From contig JAQFVV010006306.1 of the NCBI GenBank assembly GCA_028023455.1, forward strand, positions 4,117,001 through 4,181,000: DNA of 64,000 nt, written 5' to 3'. Position 1 is the first letter of the stretch, and every line of letters begins with the position of its first letter. The notes under the pieces were generated by a model, which was given only the letters and a program-made list of their open reading frames with translations, did no database searches and was not told the DNA's origin. The position numbers were made by a program, and so were the translations under genes. The stretch comes from Epiperipatus broadwayi. Taxonomy: Eukaryota; Onychophora; Udeonychophora; Euonychophora; Peripatidae. This document shows, in pieces, positions 1 through 10,745 of the stretch.

Positions 1-44
1 AAACTACCCATACAGTAGTGGTGGCACTACTGTAGGGAAAGTTT
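1..44. repeat. Collapsed end of foldback family A
   Basis: A short palindrome: CCATACAGTAGTG abuts CACTACTGTAGGGAAAGTTT. Both halves match the termini of the foldback family seen near 8.6, 25.4, 27.6, 29.6 and 32.9 kb, but the internal part is missing. It runs into the LINE reading frame that follows. Confidence 0.5.
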
Positions 45-521
45 GGTATTGGGTGTGAGTTAATTTATGATAATAGTAAGGAAAGTAGTTTATTGTTTAA
101 GACTCGAACGGGATCTTTAGCTACAAAAGAATATACATGTAAATGGAAAACTATGAGCAATTTAGTGTGCAAATTGTGTAAGGAAGGTATAGAAAATATT
201 AGGCATCTGTTGATTGAATGTAAATGCTTGAAAGCAGAAAGGGTACAGATAATGAAGTTATGGGAGAATAGGTATGAACAAAGTGACTATACAGAAAGTG
301 AGTTATTAGTTTTTATGCTGGGTTTGCGAAAAGTTAAGGGGGGTTTAGATATAAAGGCCATAGAGTTGACAAAGATTATGTTGTGGAAATGGGATTGGGC
401 AGACTATGGGAAGACTTAGAGTGGGGAATGGAAAATAAGGTGGCTAACAGGTTTATCTGAGCATTAGTGCTGAGATATTCCTGACTTTGGTTAAGGAGGG
501 GCCAAATACATCACATCACAT
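36..521 (+). pseudogene. LINE C-terminal zinc-knuckle fragment with 3' UTR
   Basis: An open frame runs from about 36 to the stop at 417-419. It has no credible start codon, because it is the 5'-truncated end of a longer protein. It encodes LFKTRTGS, then a Cys-x2-Cys-x8-His-x4-Cys knuckle (CKLCKEGIENIRHLLIEC), and stops after a Trp-rich tail. This arrangement is known from the C-terminus of many non-LTR retrotransposon polymerases, downstream of the reverse transcriptase. About 100 bases of 3' UTR follow and end in ACATCACATCACAT, a short repeat tail typical of LINEs. A second copy lies at 50421-50692, which shows that the 3' UTR belongs to the element. The clade cannot be named from this piece. 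Confidence 0.7.
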
Positions 522-2085
522 ACTCTTATTTGAAACGATTTGATTTTCGTAGAATGAGCATATAAAGATAATATTCTAATGTCATACATACACTGTACAG
601 AAACTTCAGATGTACAATGGATTGATAATAGAAAGAAATAAGATGCTAACATAAATAAGCAGCCCAGCCTAGAGCACATAAACTAACCTATTAATTAATT
701 AGATACAAATTCATGGTTTAATTTTCTAACAATAACTCCAATATTATCATTTAATCCTCAGCAGAAATACATGCAAAATATTAAGTCTACCCAGATGATA
801 ATCAGTATCTGCATACGATTTTTAGATGTATAGAAGTAAAACATTGAATTCTAGGTGGGAGCAAAATTAGGATGGGGGTGGAAGAATAAAAATGAGAGAA
901 ACTATTAACAGATTAAAAACAAGCTTCTCTGATTTGCAATCAAATTTGCAAATTACAACTCCCACACACACACACACATATATAAAAGATATTAAGATTA
1001 TATAAAAAATGGTAAATATTAACAAAGTAAAAAAAAAAAGTGCAGTAATTTAATCAAATTCAATGGAAATAATTCTTAAAATTTTGTTAGATCGCATATA
1101 AACGGTTTCACCTAGAGACCTGACAGCATCTATATACCTATGTACAACTTGATCCATAGATGTGTGTACATGAAAAACTACTTTCCTTATGGGCAAGTAT
1201 CATTCTTCATTCTGCAAGCTTTTTATTTGATAACTCATTTCTTATTTAAGTTGCCTTCTTTGTATATATTTTAAATTACATTCCGTTTTCAGCACTTAAG
1301 ATTTTATATATCCCTTTTTTATCACTAGGCATAGAGATTAGACGGCGGTGATTCTTCTACACAGGTTGACTACACCCATGGCTAAAAGTCTCAAAATTTA
1401 TGTAGACATCTGCTACTTATCACTATCCTGGTAGATAGGAACTAGACAACAATTGGTGGACTGGAATTTTTGACAGCTTATTTTGCTGCATTTCACTTCA
1501 TACTGCAAGGGTCTGCTACATTTCAGGCTTAGGTATTGTTTTCTGCTAATTTCAATCATGGGCACTAGCAATATGGATTCATTATGCAAAATACTTAGAA
1601 CATCCCGTTGAACTGTTTCCTGTTGGCAACCTTGACTTACATATATATATATATCGTCATTTCAATTTTGCATTCATACATTCAAGTCTACACAAAAAAT
1701 AACTTTAAATTCACACATTGCTTTTTAATTAACATTTTATACTGTTATTTTTATTTCTTTAATAAACCATTTTCTCAATTTCAAGCTCATCTTTTAATGG
1801 CTGTTTTCAATTAATTATACTTTATAGCTTTTTTTTTTTTTAAACATTATTTGAATTTCCAACTTTTAATACGAAATTAAATCACCTCATTGTGGTAGTA
1901 ATAAATGTTCTTTTTCGAATAATTTATTAGCATAGTTATTACCCAAATAAAATTATTTAAATTATTGAACAATACAATATTTAGTGTTTTCCTGAAAGTT
2001 TGTGATGATTGTGTTTTAGTTGTATTTATACATTGGACTATTTCCATAATCTAATATGCGTATTGAATGTCTTTACAAAATTTAA
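522..2085. other. AT-rich DNA, no gene seen
   Basis: A short (CA)n(TA)n tract lies near 963-982, with A and T runs elsewhere. The ORFs here are short, low in complexity and without family resemblance. Confidence 0.5.
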
Positions 2086-2089
2086 CATT

Positions 2090-2250
2090 ATTTAAATATT
2101 CCAAATACATTCAACTGTTAGTAATAGCACTCATGATGGGGTTAGAATATTACTTTAAAATTCAATAGTCAAAAATCCAAGGGTCCAGATTCCTGGGTTC
2201 AAAATTCATTTATAATTACAATTAGGCCAGTTAGCATCAATATACATTAT
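2090..2250 (-). repeat. tRNA-derived SINE fragment
   Basis: Read on the minus strand, it ends in a tail (TACTAACAGTTGAATGTATTTGGA) shared with the repeats at 5695-5945 and 28946-29150. Its head contains GCTAACTGGCC and GTTCAAAATTC-like remnants of pol III boxes. It is eroded and lacks a clean A box. Confidence 0.4.
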
Positions 2251-2285
2251 TATAAAAGTTTAAAGTTGTAATAATTATATTTATA

Positions 2286-2362
2286 AAGCGCATACTCGTT
2301 ACTTGCAGAGGTCCCTACTATCGTTTTTTTCAGGTGCATAGTTTTAAGGTTGTAACTTTAAT
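2286..2362 (+). repeat. Fragment of the compound palindrome family of 47.2-47.7 kb
   Basis: It contains GCGCATACTCGTTACTTG, GAGGTCCCTACTATC and AGGTGCATAGTTTTAAGGTTG, all recognisable in the arms of the palindrome at 47246-47715. This is an isolated single arm, so the family is dispersed. Confidence 0.4.
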
Positions 2363-2640
2363 ATATATTACTATAAAAGTTTAATTGATTTAATTAGTGA
2401 CAATGATTTAAAACAAAAGAATAAGAGACTTCAATTAAATAATTTCTGAAGTAGTTTAATATAATAGTTTTTTTAATATAATAATTTTCTCAAGGTATCA
2501 AAATAAGAAATTCACATATTATTTTCTTTTACCATTATTTATTCTTGTGAAACAGAATTTTAGTACTAAGCTGTAATTAATAGTATAGGAATATATTTAA
2601 AACTATATCTGACATGAATATAAGACTATTTATACCCAAT

Positions 2641-3021
2641 ATGGGTAAGAGAGCAAATAGGTGTTACTGGCCTCATTGAAAAAATTAAAAGACAAGTGAA
2701 GTTGGGTTGGCCATATTTCTAGAAGAGATGATAATAGCTGCACAATTGAAATCTTAAACTGGATTCCAAGAGATTGTAAAAGACCCAAGGGTGTTGGACA
2801 TATTTCTAGAAGAGATGATAATAGCTGCACAATTGAAATCTTAAACTGGATTCCAAGAGATTGTAAAAGACCCAGAATGAGACCACATGTGAGATGGATG
2901 GATGAAATAAGAAAGTGTGCAAGGGTGATGTGGAGAAGAGATGCTAGAGATAGGAGAAGATGGATTGAACTTGGAGAGACCTTCATCCAGCAGTGGATTG
3001 ATCATGCTTGATGATGATGAT
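2641..3021 (+). pseudogene. RTE-type LINE 3' end with an in-frame 87-bp duplication
   Basis: In the plus direction the broken frame encodes ...ISRRDDNSCTIEI, NWIPRDCKRPRMRPHVRW, MDEIRKCARVMWRRDARDRR and WIELGETFIQQWIDHA, then a stop and TGATGATGATGA. The W..RP/GRP..RW.DEI...DR..W...E...QQW layout is known from the C-terminus of RTE-like LINE polymerases, and a TGA-repeat tail is usual for them. Stops and shifts break the upstream part. Bases 2712-2798 are repeated almost exactly at 2799-2885, exactly 29 codons, so the duplication keeps frame. Minus-strand copies lie at 3870, 33590 and 54534. Confidence 0.7.
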
Positions 3022-3869
3022 ACCCAGTACTAAAAAAATGTTATTCCAAGATCCACAAACATCAATTTCGTCAAAAACTGATTTTTTATTTCTTTCCAAA
3101 AATTAAACTGTTTTAATACAATTATATGGGTATTATATTTATGAAAATTTCACTGTAATTTTTTTAAAAATAAATATCCGTACTGTGAATTGCAAGTCTT
3201 TCATATTGTAAAAAAGTTTGGGAAAAAATGTACTGAAAGGTCTGGAATGCATTCCAGAATAATTTTATCTTGTGCTTGTTGCTGTAATAATTTTAGATAT
3301 ATGTAATTAGAAGCTATTAATAAACAAGTATTTTAATTAAATAATAAACGAAAATAAGTGTGAATGTTTTAAATAAGCTTTTCAATACTTTTAATAATAA
3401 TTAAGATATTTTTTTAAGATAAATTAAAACTTGGCATCTTAAAATAAAATACTTTTTTTTTTGTCTGAGAAAAAATATTTTATAATTAAATTAATATTTT
3501 AATTTTATAATAAAATGGTACATTGTTGTAAATTGACAGGCATTTATTAATTTTGACTAAAAACAAAAAAACATATTAAAAAGTCAAATGAAGTATAATC
3601 AAAATAGAAGTTTATTAAGATGATAAATTCACTTTAAAATTTTTTATATTTTCTACAATGAATGTTATTTCAATAACAAAGAAAGAACACAGCTGTTTAA
3701 GAAGAGGTATCAAAAGAATCTACATAAAAAAATGGTGAATAATTACATGTCCATATGGAAGTAGCATGGGGTTAAGATTTTATAAGAACAACAAAAAATA
3801 AGTACTCAAAGAACATTTGTTATAGAAGTTTGAGATCATAATATGCATAAAAATGTTTTATATATAAAT
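3022..3869. other. AT-rich spacer
   Basis: Poly-A and poly-T tracts dominate. I see no coding signal and no recognisable repeat. Confidence 0.4.
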
Positions 3870-4555
3870 TATCATCATCATCATCAACCATCATCAACCA
3901 CTGCTGGATGAAGGTCACTCCAAGTTCAATTCATCTTCTCCGATCTTTAACTTCTCTTCACCACATCATCCCTGCACACTGTCTTATTTCATCTATCCAT
4001 CTCACATGTGGGCTCTTTCTGGGTCTTTTACAATCTCTTGGAATCCAGTTTAAGATTTCAATTGTCTATATCTATTATCATTTCTTCTAGCAATATGTCC
4101 AGCCCAACTCCATTTCACTCTTAATTTTTTCAATGAGGTCAGTAACACTTGTTTGTTCTCTTATCTATATATTGCGTTTTCGATCTCTTTTTTGTTACTC
4201 CTAAAATGCATCTCTCCATACTTCTTTGAGTGGTCTGAAGTCTCTATACTGCTCTTCTAATTTCATCCATTATGTTTCCATCTGTATTAATAATCTGACC
4301 AAGGTATTTGTAGCTGTTAACTTCTTCGGACTCATCATAATCAATCTTTATTTTCATATTTTGAGAAAATCCATTGAACATTACTTTAATCTTTTTAACG
4401 TTTATCTTTAGTCCTACTTTAATCTGATAACTACAGCAACATTTCCTGCAGCTCTAAAGCATTATTTGCAAAAACAACTACATCATCTGCAAAATCTAAA
4501 TGATTTAAATAATCTCCATTTACTTTCACTCCTTTAGTTTCCCATTTCAATCATC
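3870..4555 (-). pseudogene. RTE-type LINE, 5'-truncated, with reverse-transcriptase motif
   Basis: Read on the minus strand, LDFADDVVVFA lies at about 4465-4505. This is the F/YADD catalytic box of reverse transcriptase, where the two Asp residues bind metal. It is followed by GLKINVKKIKVMFNGF-like and YKYLGQIINTDGNI text, then the same C-terminal end as the 2641 copy (NWIPRDCKRPRKSPHVRW, QQW) and an ATC-repeat tail at 3870-3890. Several frameshifts and stops make it inactive. It lacks the endonuclease and the N-terminal half of the polymerase, the usual result of 5'-truncated insertion. Family order known, clade RTE inferred. Confidence 0.75.
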
Positions 4556-4710
4556 CTTATTTAATAAAAATGACAGATTTAACAATAAAAAAAATCAATT
4601 CAACCACTAATTATTTTATATGTAAGCTAACTTAATTACAAAACATTTACATATATCAATATTCAAGAAGTATAATAATTACTCTTTCTTATTGTATTGC
4701 CAAATGTATA

Positions 4711-4882
4711 CCATATAATACTAAATCATCCATGCACTTTGTTACACAATACTTTATTTACCACCCTCTTTTACAGTTCAATTGCTGGGGCAATTGAAAC
4801 TGTAAACTGTAAAAGAGGATGATAAATAAAGCATTGTGTAACAGTAATAATGTGCATGGATGATTTAGTATTATATGGTATA
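4711..4882. repeat. Inverted repeat, about 75-bp arms
   Basis: CCATATAATACTAAATCATC at the left is mirrored by GATGATTTAGTATTATATGG at the right. The arms meet near AATTGCTGGGGCAATTG at about 4783-4799. It is a MITE-like foldback with no coding capacity. Confidence 0.8.
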
Positions 4883-5694
4883 TATCAATATTATTAAGAA
4901 ATACCATAAATTGCAGAAGTTTCTCTAATCTCTCCTATAATATTCTTTTCAAATTATAGCAAAACCCTTTCCTGAAAGCCATCTAGCAAATGTTTCTACT
5001 TCTCTTGCTATCATCCTATGCAATTTTCACATCATATATTTTTATAAATCTTTTACCTTTAAATATATATCCAATTTAGGTAAACAATGGTTTACATTTT
5101 TTCTATTCTTTTGTATTTTAAATCGTATCATCTAAACTTATCACACTTCTCAAAATCCACATTTCTAAAACCACTAAATCTTTTCATTCTATTTTCCTAT
5201 CTAATTCCACATAAAGTTGCAATCTGAACAAACATATAATGTCTCTTTCTTCTAAAAACCAATGTTTCCATTATTTTTAAAATATTTTCTGCCCAATTAA
5301 CATCTTGATCTTATTGCCGTTTCATCATTTTTTCACGGACATTAGTTAAACTCATCAGCACTATCAACAACCACTACCATGTTATCAGAAAATCTAACAT
5401 AACAAACCTTTTAATACTAATTCATTTTTTTACAAAACAAAAATTCATTTTGCAATTTGAAAGAAATATTAAACAAATAGGGGATAGACAATATTACCAT
5501 CTCCTGCTATATTTCTCGCTTCAGCAAATAGGTCATTTAATCTTACAAACATCTTCTGATTCATGATAATGATATTTTGGTGGTAATTATATGATTGACT
5601 AATCTGGACCATTGAATTTAAGATGACATTCCAATCAATTAAGTCATTTTGTCAAAGGCCTTTGACAGAGAAGTGCATGTCGTTAGATTATCAT
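4883..5694. other. AT-rich spacer
   Basis: No gene is seen. An 18-base perfect palindrome, TGTCAAAGGCCTTTGACA, lies at about 5649-5666. Confidence 0.4.
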
Positions 5695-5945
5695 ATTAAA
5701 TTCAATATTCATCAATCTAACAGACCAGATTCGATTCCCATGCACACTTGACATAATATCTGGTTGGTTTTCAACATCCCCTAACCTGAAGGTCCAAGTT
5801 CAATTCCAATGTTAATATTACCACTAGTCAGGCCAGCAATACCAGAAGAGAGGAGACAAACACCAATCAAAATGTATATATTAATCTATGCATTATTACT
5901 ATTAGTTGAATGTATTTGAAAAGTTTAAATAAAATTTTATATTTT
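5695..5945 (+). repeat. tRNA-derived SINE, degraded
   Basis: Two B-box-like strings are present (GATTCGATTCC near 5730, AGTTCAATTCC near 5800). The 3' tail TTGAATGTATTTGAAAAGTTTAAATAAA matches the tail of the minus-strand SINE at 28946-29150. Two heads in tandem or one rearranged copy would both explain it. Confidence 0.45.
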
Positions 5946-6997
5946 CTAAAAACATTTAACAATTACTATTAGACGATGGAAATGGTCCAAGATAAAATTC
6001 ACATATTGATGTTCTAATAATTGTCTCTCCTTCCAATCTATATTTTCCTTCTCTTAGAATAAATAATAGAATAATCCAATTCACTTATCAAAAGATTTTC
6101 AATATTAATAAAATAGATATTATCCTCTCATTCTCTTTTTAAATATTTTTTAATAATCATCTTCCTATTGAATTCTTTTTCTTTTACCTTTGCTAAATCA
6201 TGTTTTTCAGAAGAACCCCCCCCCCCCGGTAATAAAACAGATTTTCCAGAATATCTGATGTGATAAGGATAATAAGTCATGAGAGAACTAGCGAAGTAAA
6301 GCTGTTCAAAAAACACTCCTAGCAAAGCATACTAAATTAATAAACTCAATAAATAATGACAAACGTTACTTGAAAATAATATTAAAAATGCAGTTGAAGT
6401 TTATCAGCATGTAAGATCAGTTATTTTAAAGTTTTCAAATTCATTTCCGCTAGGCCAATTTTAAAAAAATAAAATCATAAAATGCTGAAAACAAATATGT
6501 CGGAAATTCCCTTAAAACATAAATTATATTACAATCATCAACTAATTCTTTCAACCCACTCTCATTCAAAAGAAATATCAATTTTCTGTGCTTTCCAAAA
6601 TTGCATCTCATTTATTACAATTATTTATTCTCTCTATTATACAAATCACTTATGTTACTGTATATAACTGTTCTGGGGCATATTGTATAATATTTGACAT
6701 CAACTATTAGAAAATGAAAAAAGATGAGATAATAAATTATTTATAATGAACCTAAAAATTCACAGCTTAAGATATCATGCAAACAAACATAACGATCATA
6801 AAGGTTTGCATTGGAAAATTCAAAAGTTTAGACATTTGGCTTCTAAGAAATTTCATTGGTAGATAAAATATTAAATATAACGCATACTAAATTCCAAAAC
6901 TTATAACATTAATGATCATTAACTACAGAATCTATTTTAATTCTAGAAATATTTTCAATTCTTTTCTTCTATTATATCGTAATTATATCATAAGCGT
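5946..6997. other. AT-rich spacer with C homopolymer
   Basis: A run of about twelve C lies at 6217-6229. The short ORFs across it are not convincing. Confidence 0.4.
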
Positions 6998-7176
6998 TTT
7001 ACCCGCTCATAAAGAAAAGATTATTTTGTCTTAAATTTTCAAGCATGCTTTCGGCCTACTTGAGCACTTTGAATTTGATCGAACGCTCAACTAGGCCAAA
7101 AGCATGCCCAGCTATATATTGAAAGTTTAAAACAAAACAAAAAAATCCTTTCTTTATGAGCAGGTAAAATCTCTTA
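6998..7176. repeat. Inverted repeat, about 80-bp arms
   Basis: TTTTACCCGCTCATAAAGAA at the left pairs with TTCTTTATGAGCAGGTAAAA at the right. AAGCATGCTTTCGGCC pairs with GGCCAAAAGCATGC. The loop lies around TTGAATTTGATCGAAC. It has no coding capacity. Confidence 0.8.
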
Positions 7177-8560
7177 TGATAGAATTATAATATATTTTAG
7201 TAGTAAAATTCCACTGTAAATAATTTTATTTTTGAAATAACATAATACATGTATATAAAAAGACAAAATGAGAGGATGAAAGAAATGGCAATGTTAATTT
7301 GGCAATAAAATTCAGCAACAAACGTCTATTTTCTCAGTATGAAATGAAAACAAAGTACATAGTAGGCTATAGCAAAACAATTTATGACTAATACATTTAA
7401 TTCTATGAACTCATGATATACAATCATTCAAAAAAAAAAAAACACAAGGGATGGCAGAAGTATTAAATGATAAAGTGTACGAATTGGATGTTAAAATCCA
7501 GCAATAAGCAAGCAAAACGATTAATTTGAAAATAAACTTTGAAATATTTTATGAATTTTAGCGATATGAAATAAATGTGAATACGCTTAACCAATATAAC
7601 TTTCTGACTTCCCTGTGTTTCAGTTACTTTTTCACATCCAATGTAAATTTAAGAGAATTATTTTCTAATGGCATCAAAATTATTGAGGCAGGCCCTACAG
7701 ATGTTCTTGGCCAGTCATCTCAGATTTATCCACAGATTATTTTACTCACAGATAACTTTTACTCTTAACAACAATAAAAAAAATACAAGAATAATTTTCT
7801 TTATCATTTAATTGACCAATATAAGAGCAATGAGTGATAATTGGGAAATGATTTCTACAGCATTTATATCATTTTCAACAAGATTTTATGATCATGCAAG
7901 GAAAGACAATCAAATGAAAAAAAACCCAAACAAATCTAATCCAGTTTTCTTAATATGATATTTACACTCAAATTCTACAGGAACGATATAAATTATTGCC
8001 CATAATTATGAGTAAACATTATGATAATGATAACATGCGTGTTTAGGTAAATATACCTGGAGATAGATGCAGGTATAAATTTAAGCTGATATAACTATTC
8101 ATACACAAAGTATGCAATGAAGTTTCACCTTTGAATAATTTAGATATTTAATTGTTTTTCTTTATTAAACTAATGCAATGGCAGTTTATAAATTAAGAAG
8201 AGTTTCCTTTTTTTAAAAAATACCAATAAATATTCCTGTCCATCTTCATAAAATATCTATAAAATTAATAAAAACAAAAGATGTTCTTTCCACTTCAGAT
8301 CGATATATAATTAATGAAATGATCTTTACAGATTGTGAATTAAACAATTTTTTCAAGCTTCTGGTGATGGAAAGAATTCCACTTAGGATCCATGTTTTTT
8401 TTTTTTTACGTTATTTAAAGCTGGTGTTCACTGTGATGCATTACATTCAAACACAATATTGGTACAATACATAGTAAATTTTCATTTTGTTAAGAGATAG
8501 TTTGGTCTACTTTTTACGATTATTTTCATGTCATTTGTTACATTCTATCTAAATTATTAC
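7177..8560. other. AT-rich spacer
   Basis: No coding signal or named repeat was found. The 63-codon ORF at 7577-7768 has no family resemblance. Confidence 0.4.
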
Positions 8561-9131
8561 CTTTAATTACATTTTAAACCAATAAACATCACATGATCAT
8601 TATTTCTTCTGCTTGCTCTTAACTGTTATTAAAACAGGCAAAACACTCTATACGTATTGCACTCAGTGCAAGCCAGAGTAACCAATGGATGCCAGAAGGC
8701 TTGTGTATAAAATCCCCATCTAGTGCCTACTCATCCAATATCCCCAGACTAGTTTCCGGCCTTCATCGGTGAGGAGCCTTGGATCTGAGAGCACTGCACC
8801 TAGATCTTAGAATCTAATGCAACTCTCCAGCAGCCACCTTTTATCTCTACTTACAAAACTAATCAATCCAAGCTCATCAGCTTATCGTCATATAGGTCTG
8901 AGTTCAGTTCAGTACCTATACATTTTGGTCTTTGGTTCTTTAATAACCATAGGTGCAATGCTCTCAGATCCAAGGCTCCTCACTGACTATGGCACAAGCC
9001 AGAAACTAGTCTGGGGATATTGGATAAGTAGGCACTAAATGGGGATTTTATGCACAAGCCTTCTGGCATCCATTGATTACTCTGTTTAGCACAGGTGACA
9101 CTACTGTATGGAGAGTTTTACCTGCTTTAAT
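8561..9131. mobile_element. Foldback family A, longest copy
   Basis: The left end has AAACATCACATGATC. The left arm holds GCACTCAGTGCAAGCCAGAG, ATGCCAGAAGGCTTGTG and CCCAGACTAGTTTC. The right arm holds their complements and ends GGCACTACTGT-like ... TATGGAGAGTTTTACCTGC. TTTAATTAC occurs about 20 bases before CATCACATG and again just after the right end, a likely target duplication. It encodes no protein. The 73-codon ORF at 8817-9038 is a by-product of the arm sequence. Confidence 0.75.
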
Positions 9132-10160
9132 TACCTTATATATTGTGCCCTTATCTATAGGTCATAATAGGGTAGAATGGTCAATTACTAAAAAATTTTA
9201 AATTTTAAGATATGTTTGTATGATATATAAATAATAGTAGGATAATTAGATTTTATAGTACAATTTAAAGCTGAAAATACCTGGTATATAAAAGTGTAAT
9301 GGATTATTTTAAAAGGAACAGTTAAATAAAGCTTAATTATATCCTTGCTTATGGTTGTAAAAGCTGGCCATATAAAATAACACAGCTATAAATAGTTAAA
9401 AATATATTAATAATTCGAGTATGATATTTTAAAATTAATAAATTAAATAAAAACGATATGTAATATTATAATTGTATTTAATAGTCAAAATTAATCTAAT
9501 ATATTTTAAGAAACTTTAGGATGGTGAGAATTATATTTGGTTCTACATTTTTAAATTATTTTCCAAATTTTTATAAAATATATCAGTTTTGGTAGTTTAG
9601 ACCGAGACTTAAATTAAAAAATCATCTGTTAAAGTTAGTAATCATGTGACTGTATATTATGTACCTTCACACACACGCTTGTTAGAATAATAATAAAGTT
9701 TGTGAATTAAGAAACTAAATATAATTGCTATCGATCCGTAAAGTAAAAGTTGAAATATTAAATATTGTTTTAATAATTATTTTAAAGTTTAAATGATTTT
9801 GATAAAACTATAATTGAATTTAAAAATACTATTCTAAATAATATTTAAGACATGATGTCATAAATTCTTTATTTTAAAGGGCTTAATCTATTATAAAACT
9901 AAAATGTGTAAATTTGTTCGCGCTAAAAAAGTCATTAACCAATCAACGGAGGTATTTTAGCAGACAAAATATAAGAATTAGACGAAGCGGGAGGAAAGTA
10001 ATGTGTAAGTGAAGGAGGGAGTAACATATTTTTTAGCTGAATAAGACCGTAAGCTAGAAAAGTGATATAATTTTAAAATTTTGTATTTATTTTAAAAGTT
10101 TTTTTTAACATATAATATTTTGACTGCCTTTACATGAAGGGCTAATTTTTAAAAGTTTTC
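9132..10160. other. AT-rich DNA, no gene seen
   Basis: Mostly A/T. A slightly richer patch (9915-10060, with CGCGC, CAATCAACGG and GGGAGGAAAG) could be the border of the degraded element whose coding relic follows, but this is a guess. Confidence 0.35.
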
Positions 10161-10164
10161 TTGC

Positions 10165-10745
10165 CAGTAATTTTATTCAAGTTTAGCCAAAACCTTACAG
10201 TAAAAATGGAAGTACTAAAGGAAAAAATACCTAAAAATATTGCTAAAGGAAAAATATTTGTAAAGTGCCTCGATACAGCTTTATTTATGCTCAACCAGAA
10301 ACTTATTATTGTAACTCAGAGGAATATAATTTGGACGCTATACGAAAACTTAAAAGAGAAGTTACTTGCCGTCAGGAAAATTATGACGCACAAATTTTAT
10401 AAGGCTACTCTAAAGTTTTTTTTATTCTTCTCTATGGGAAAATTAAGATGCTGTATATTATAAAGAATTATGTAAAAGTTATAATGAGAAAAAAATGTTT
10501 GTCCTTTTTAAAGGAAACATTACAAAGTATAGAGTTACCAGAACTTTAAAAGAAAGGAAAATTTACCGAATAATAATATGAAAGAGTCATTATTGTGTTT
10601 TTTTATAAAAAAAAGGAACAGAAAAACTTTCTCTAAGAGAAATTGGAAAATATAAATCTAATATACTTAATAAAATGGATCCATGGAGACAGAAAAAATT
10701 TACTGAATATTTAAATAAAAGTACCTAGAAGATACATCGTAAAAG
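10165..10745 (+). pseudogene. Unrecognised coding relic, frameshifted
   Basis: Three plus-strand frames carry protein-like text in series. A frame from about 10206 gives MEVLKEKIPKNIAKGKIFVK. A shift near 10270 leads to PRYSFIYAQPETYYCNSEEY and NLDAIRKLKREVTCRQENYD, then one stop and further text ending SFLKETLQSIELPEL near 10545. After a gap KGTEKLSLREIGKYKSNILN and KMDPWRQKKFTEYLNKS occupy about 10614-10727. Codon use is less AT-extreme than the surroundings, and charged and aromatic residues alternate as in globular proteins. I do not recognise the family. A retroelement gag or a decayed host exon would both fit. Confidence 0.35.
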
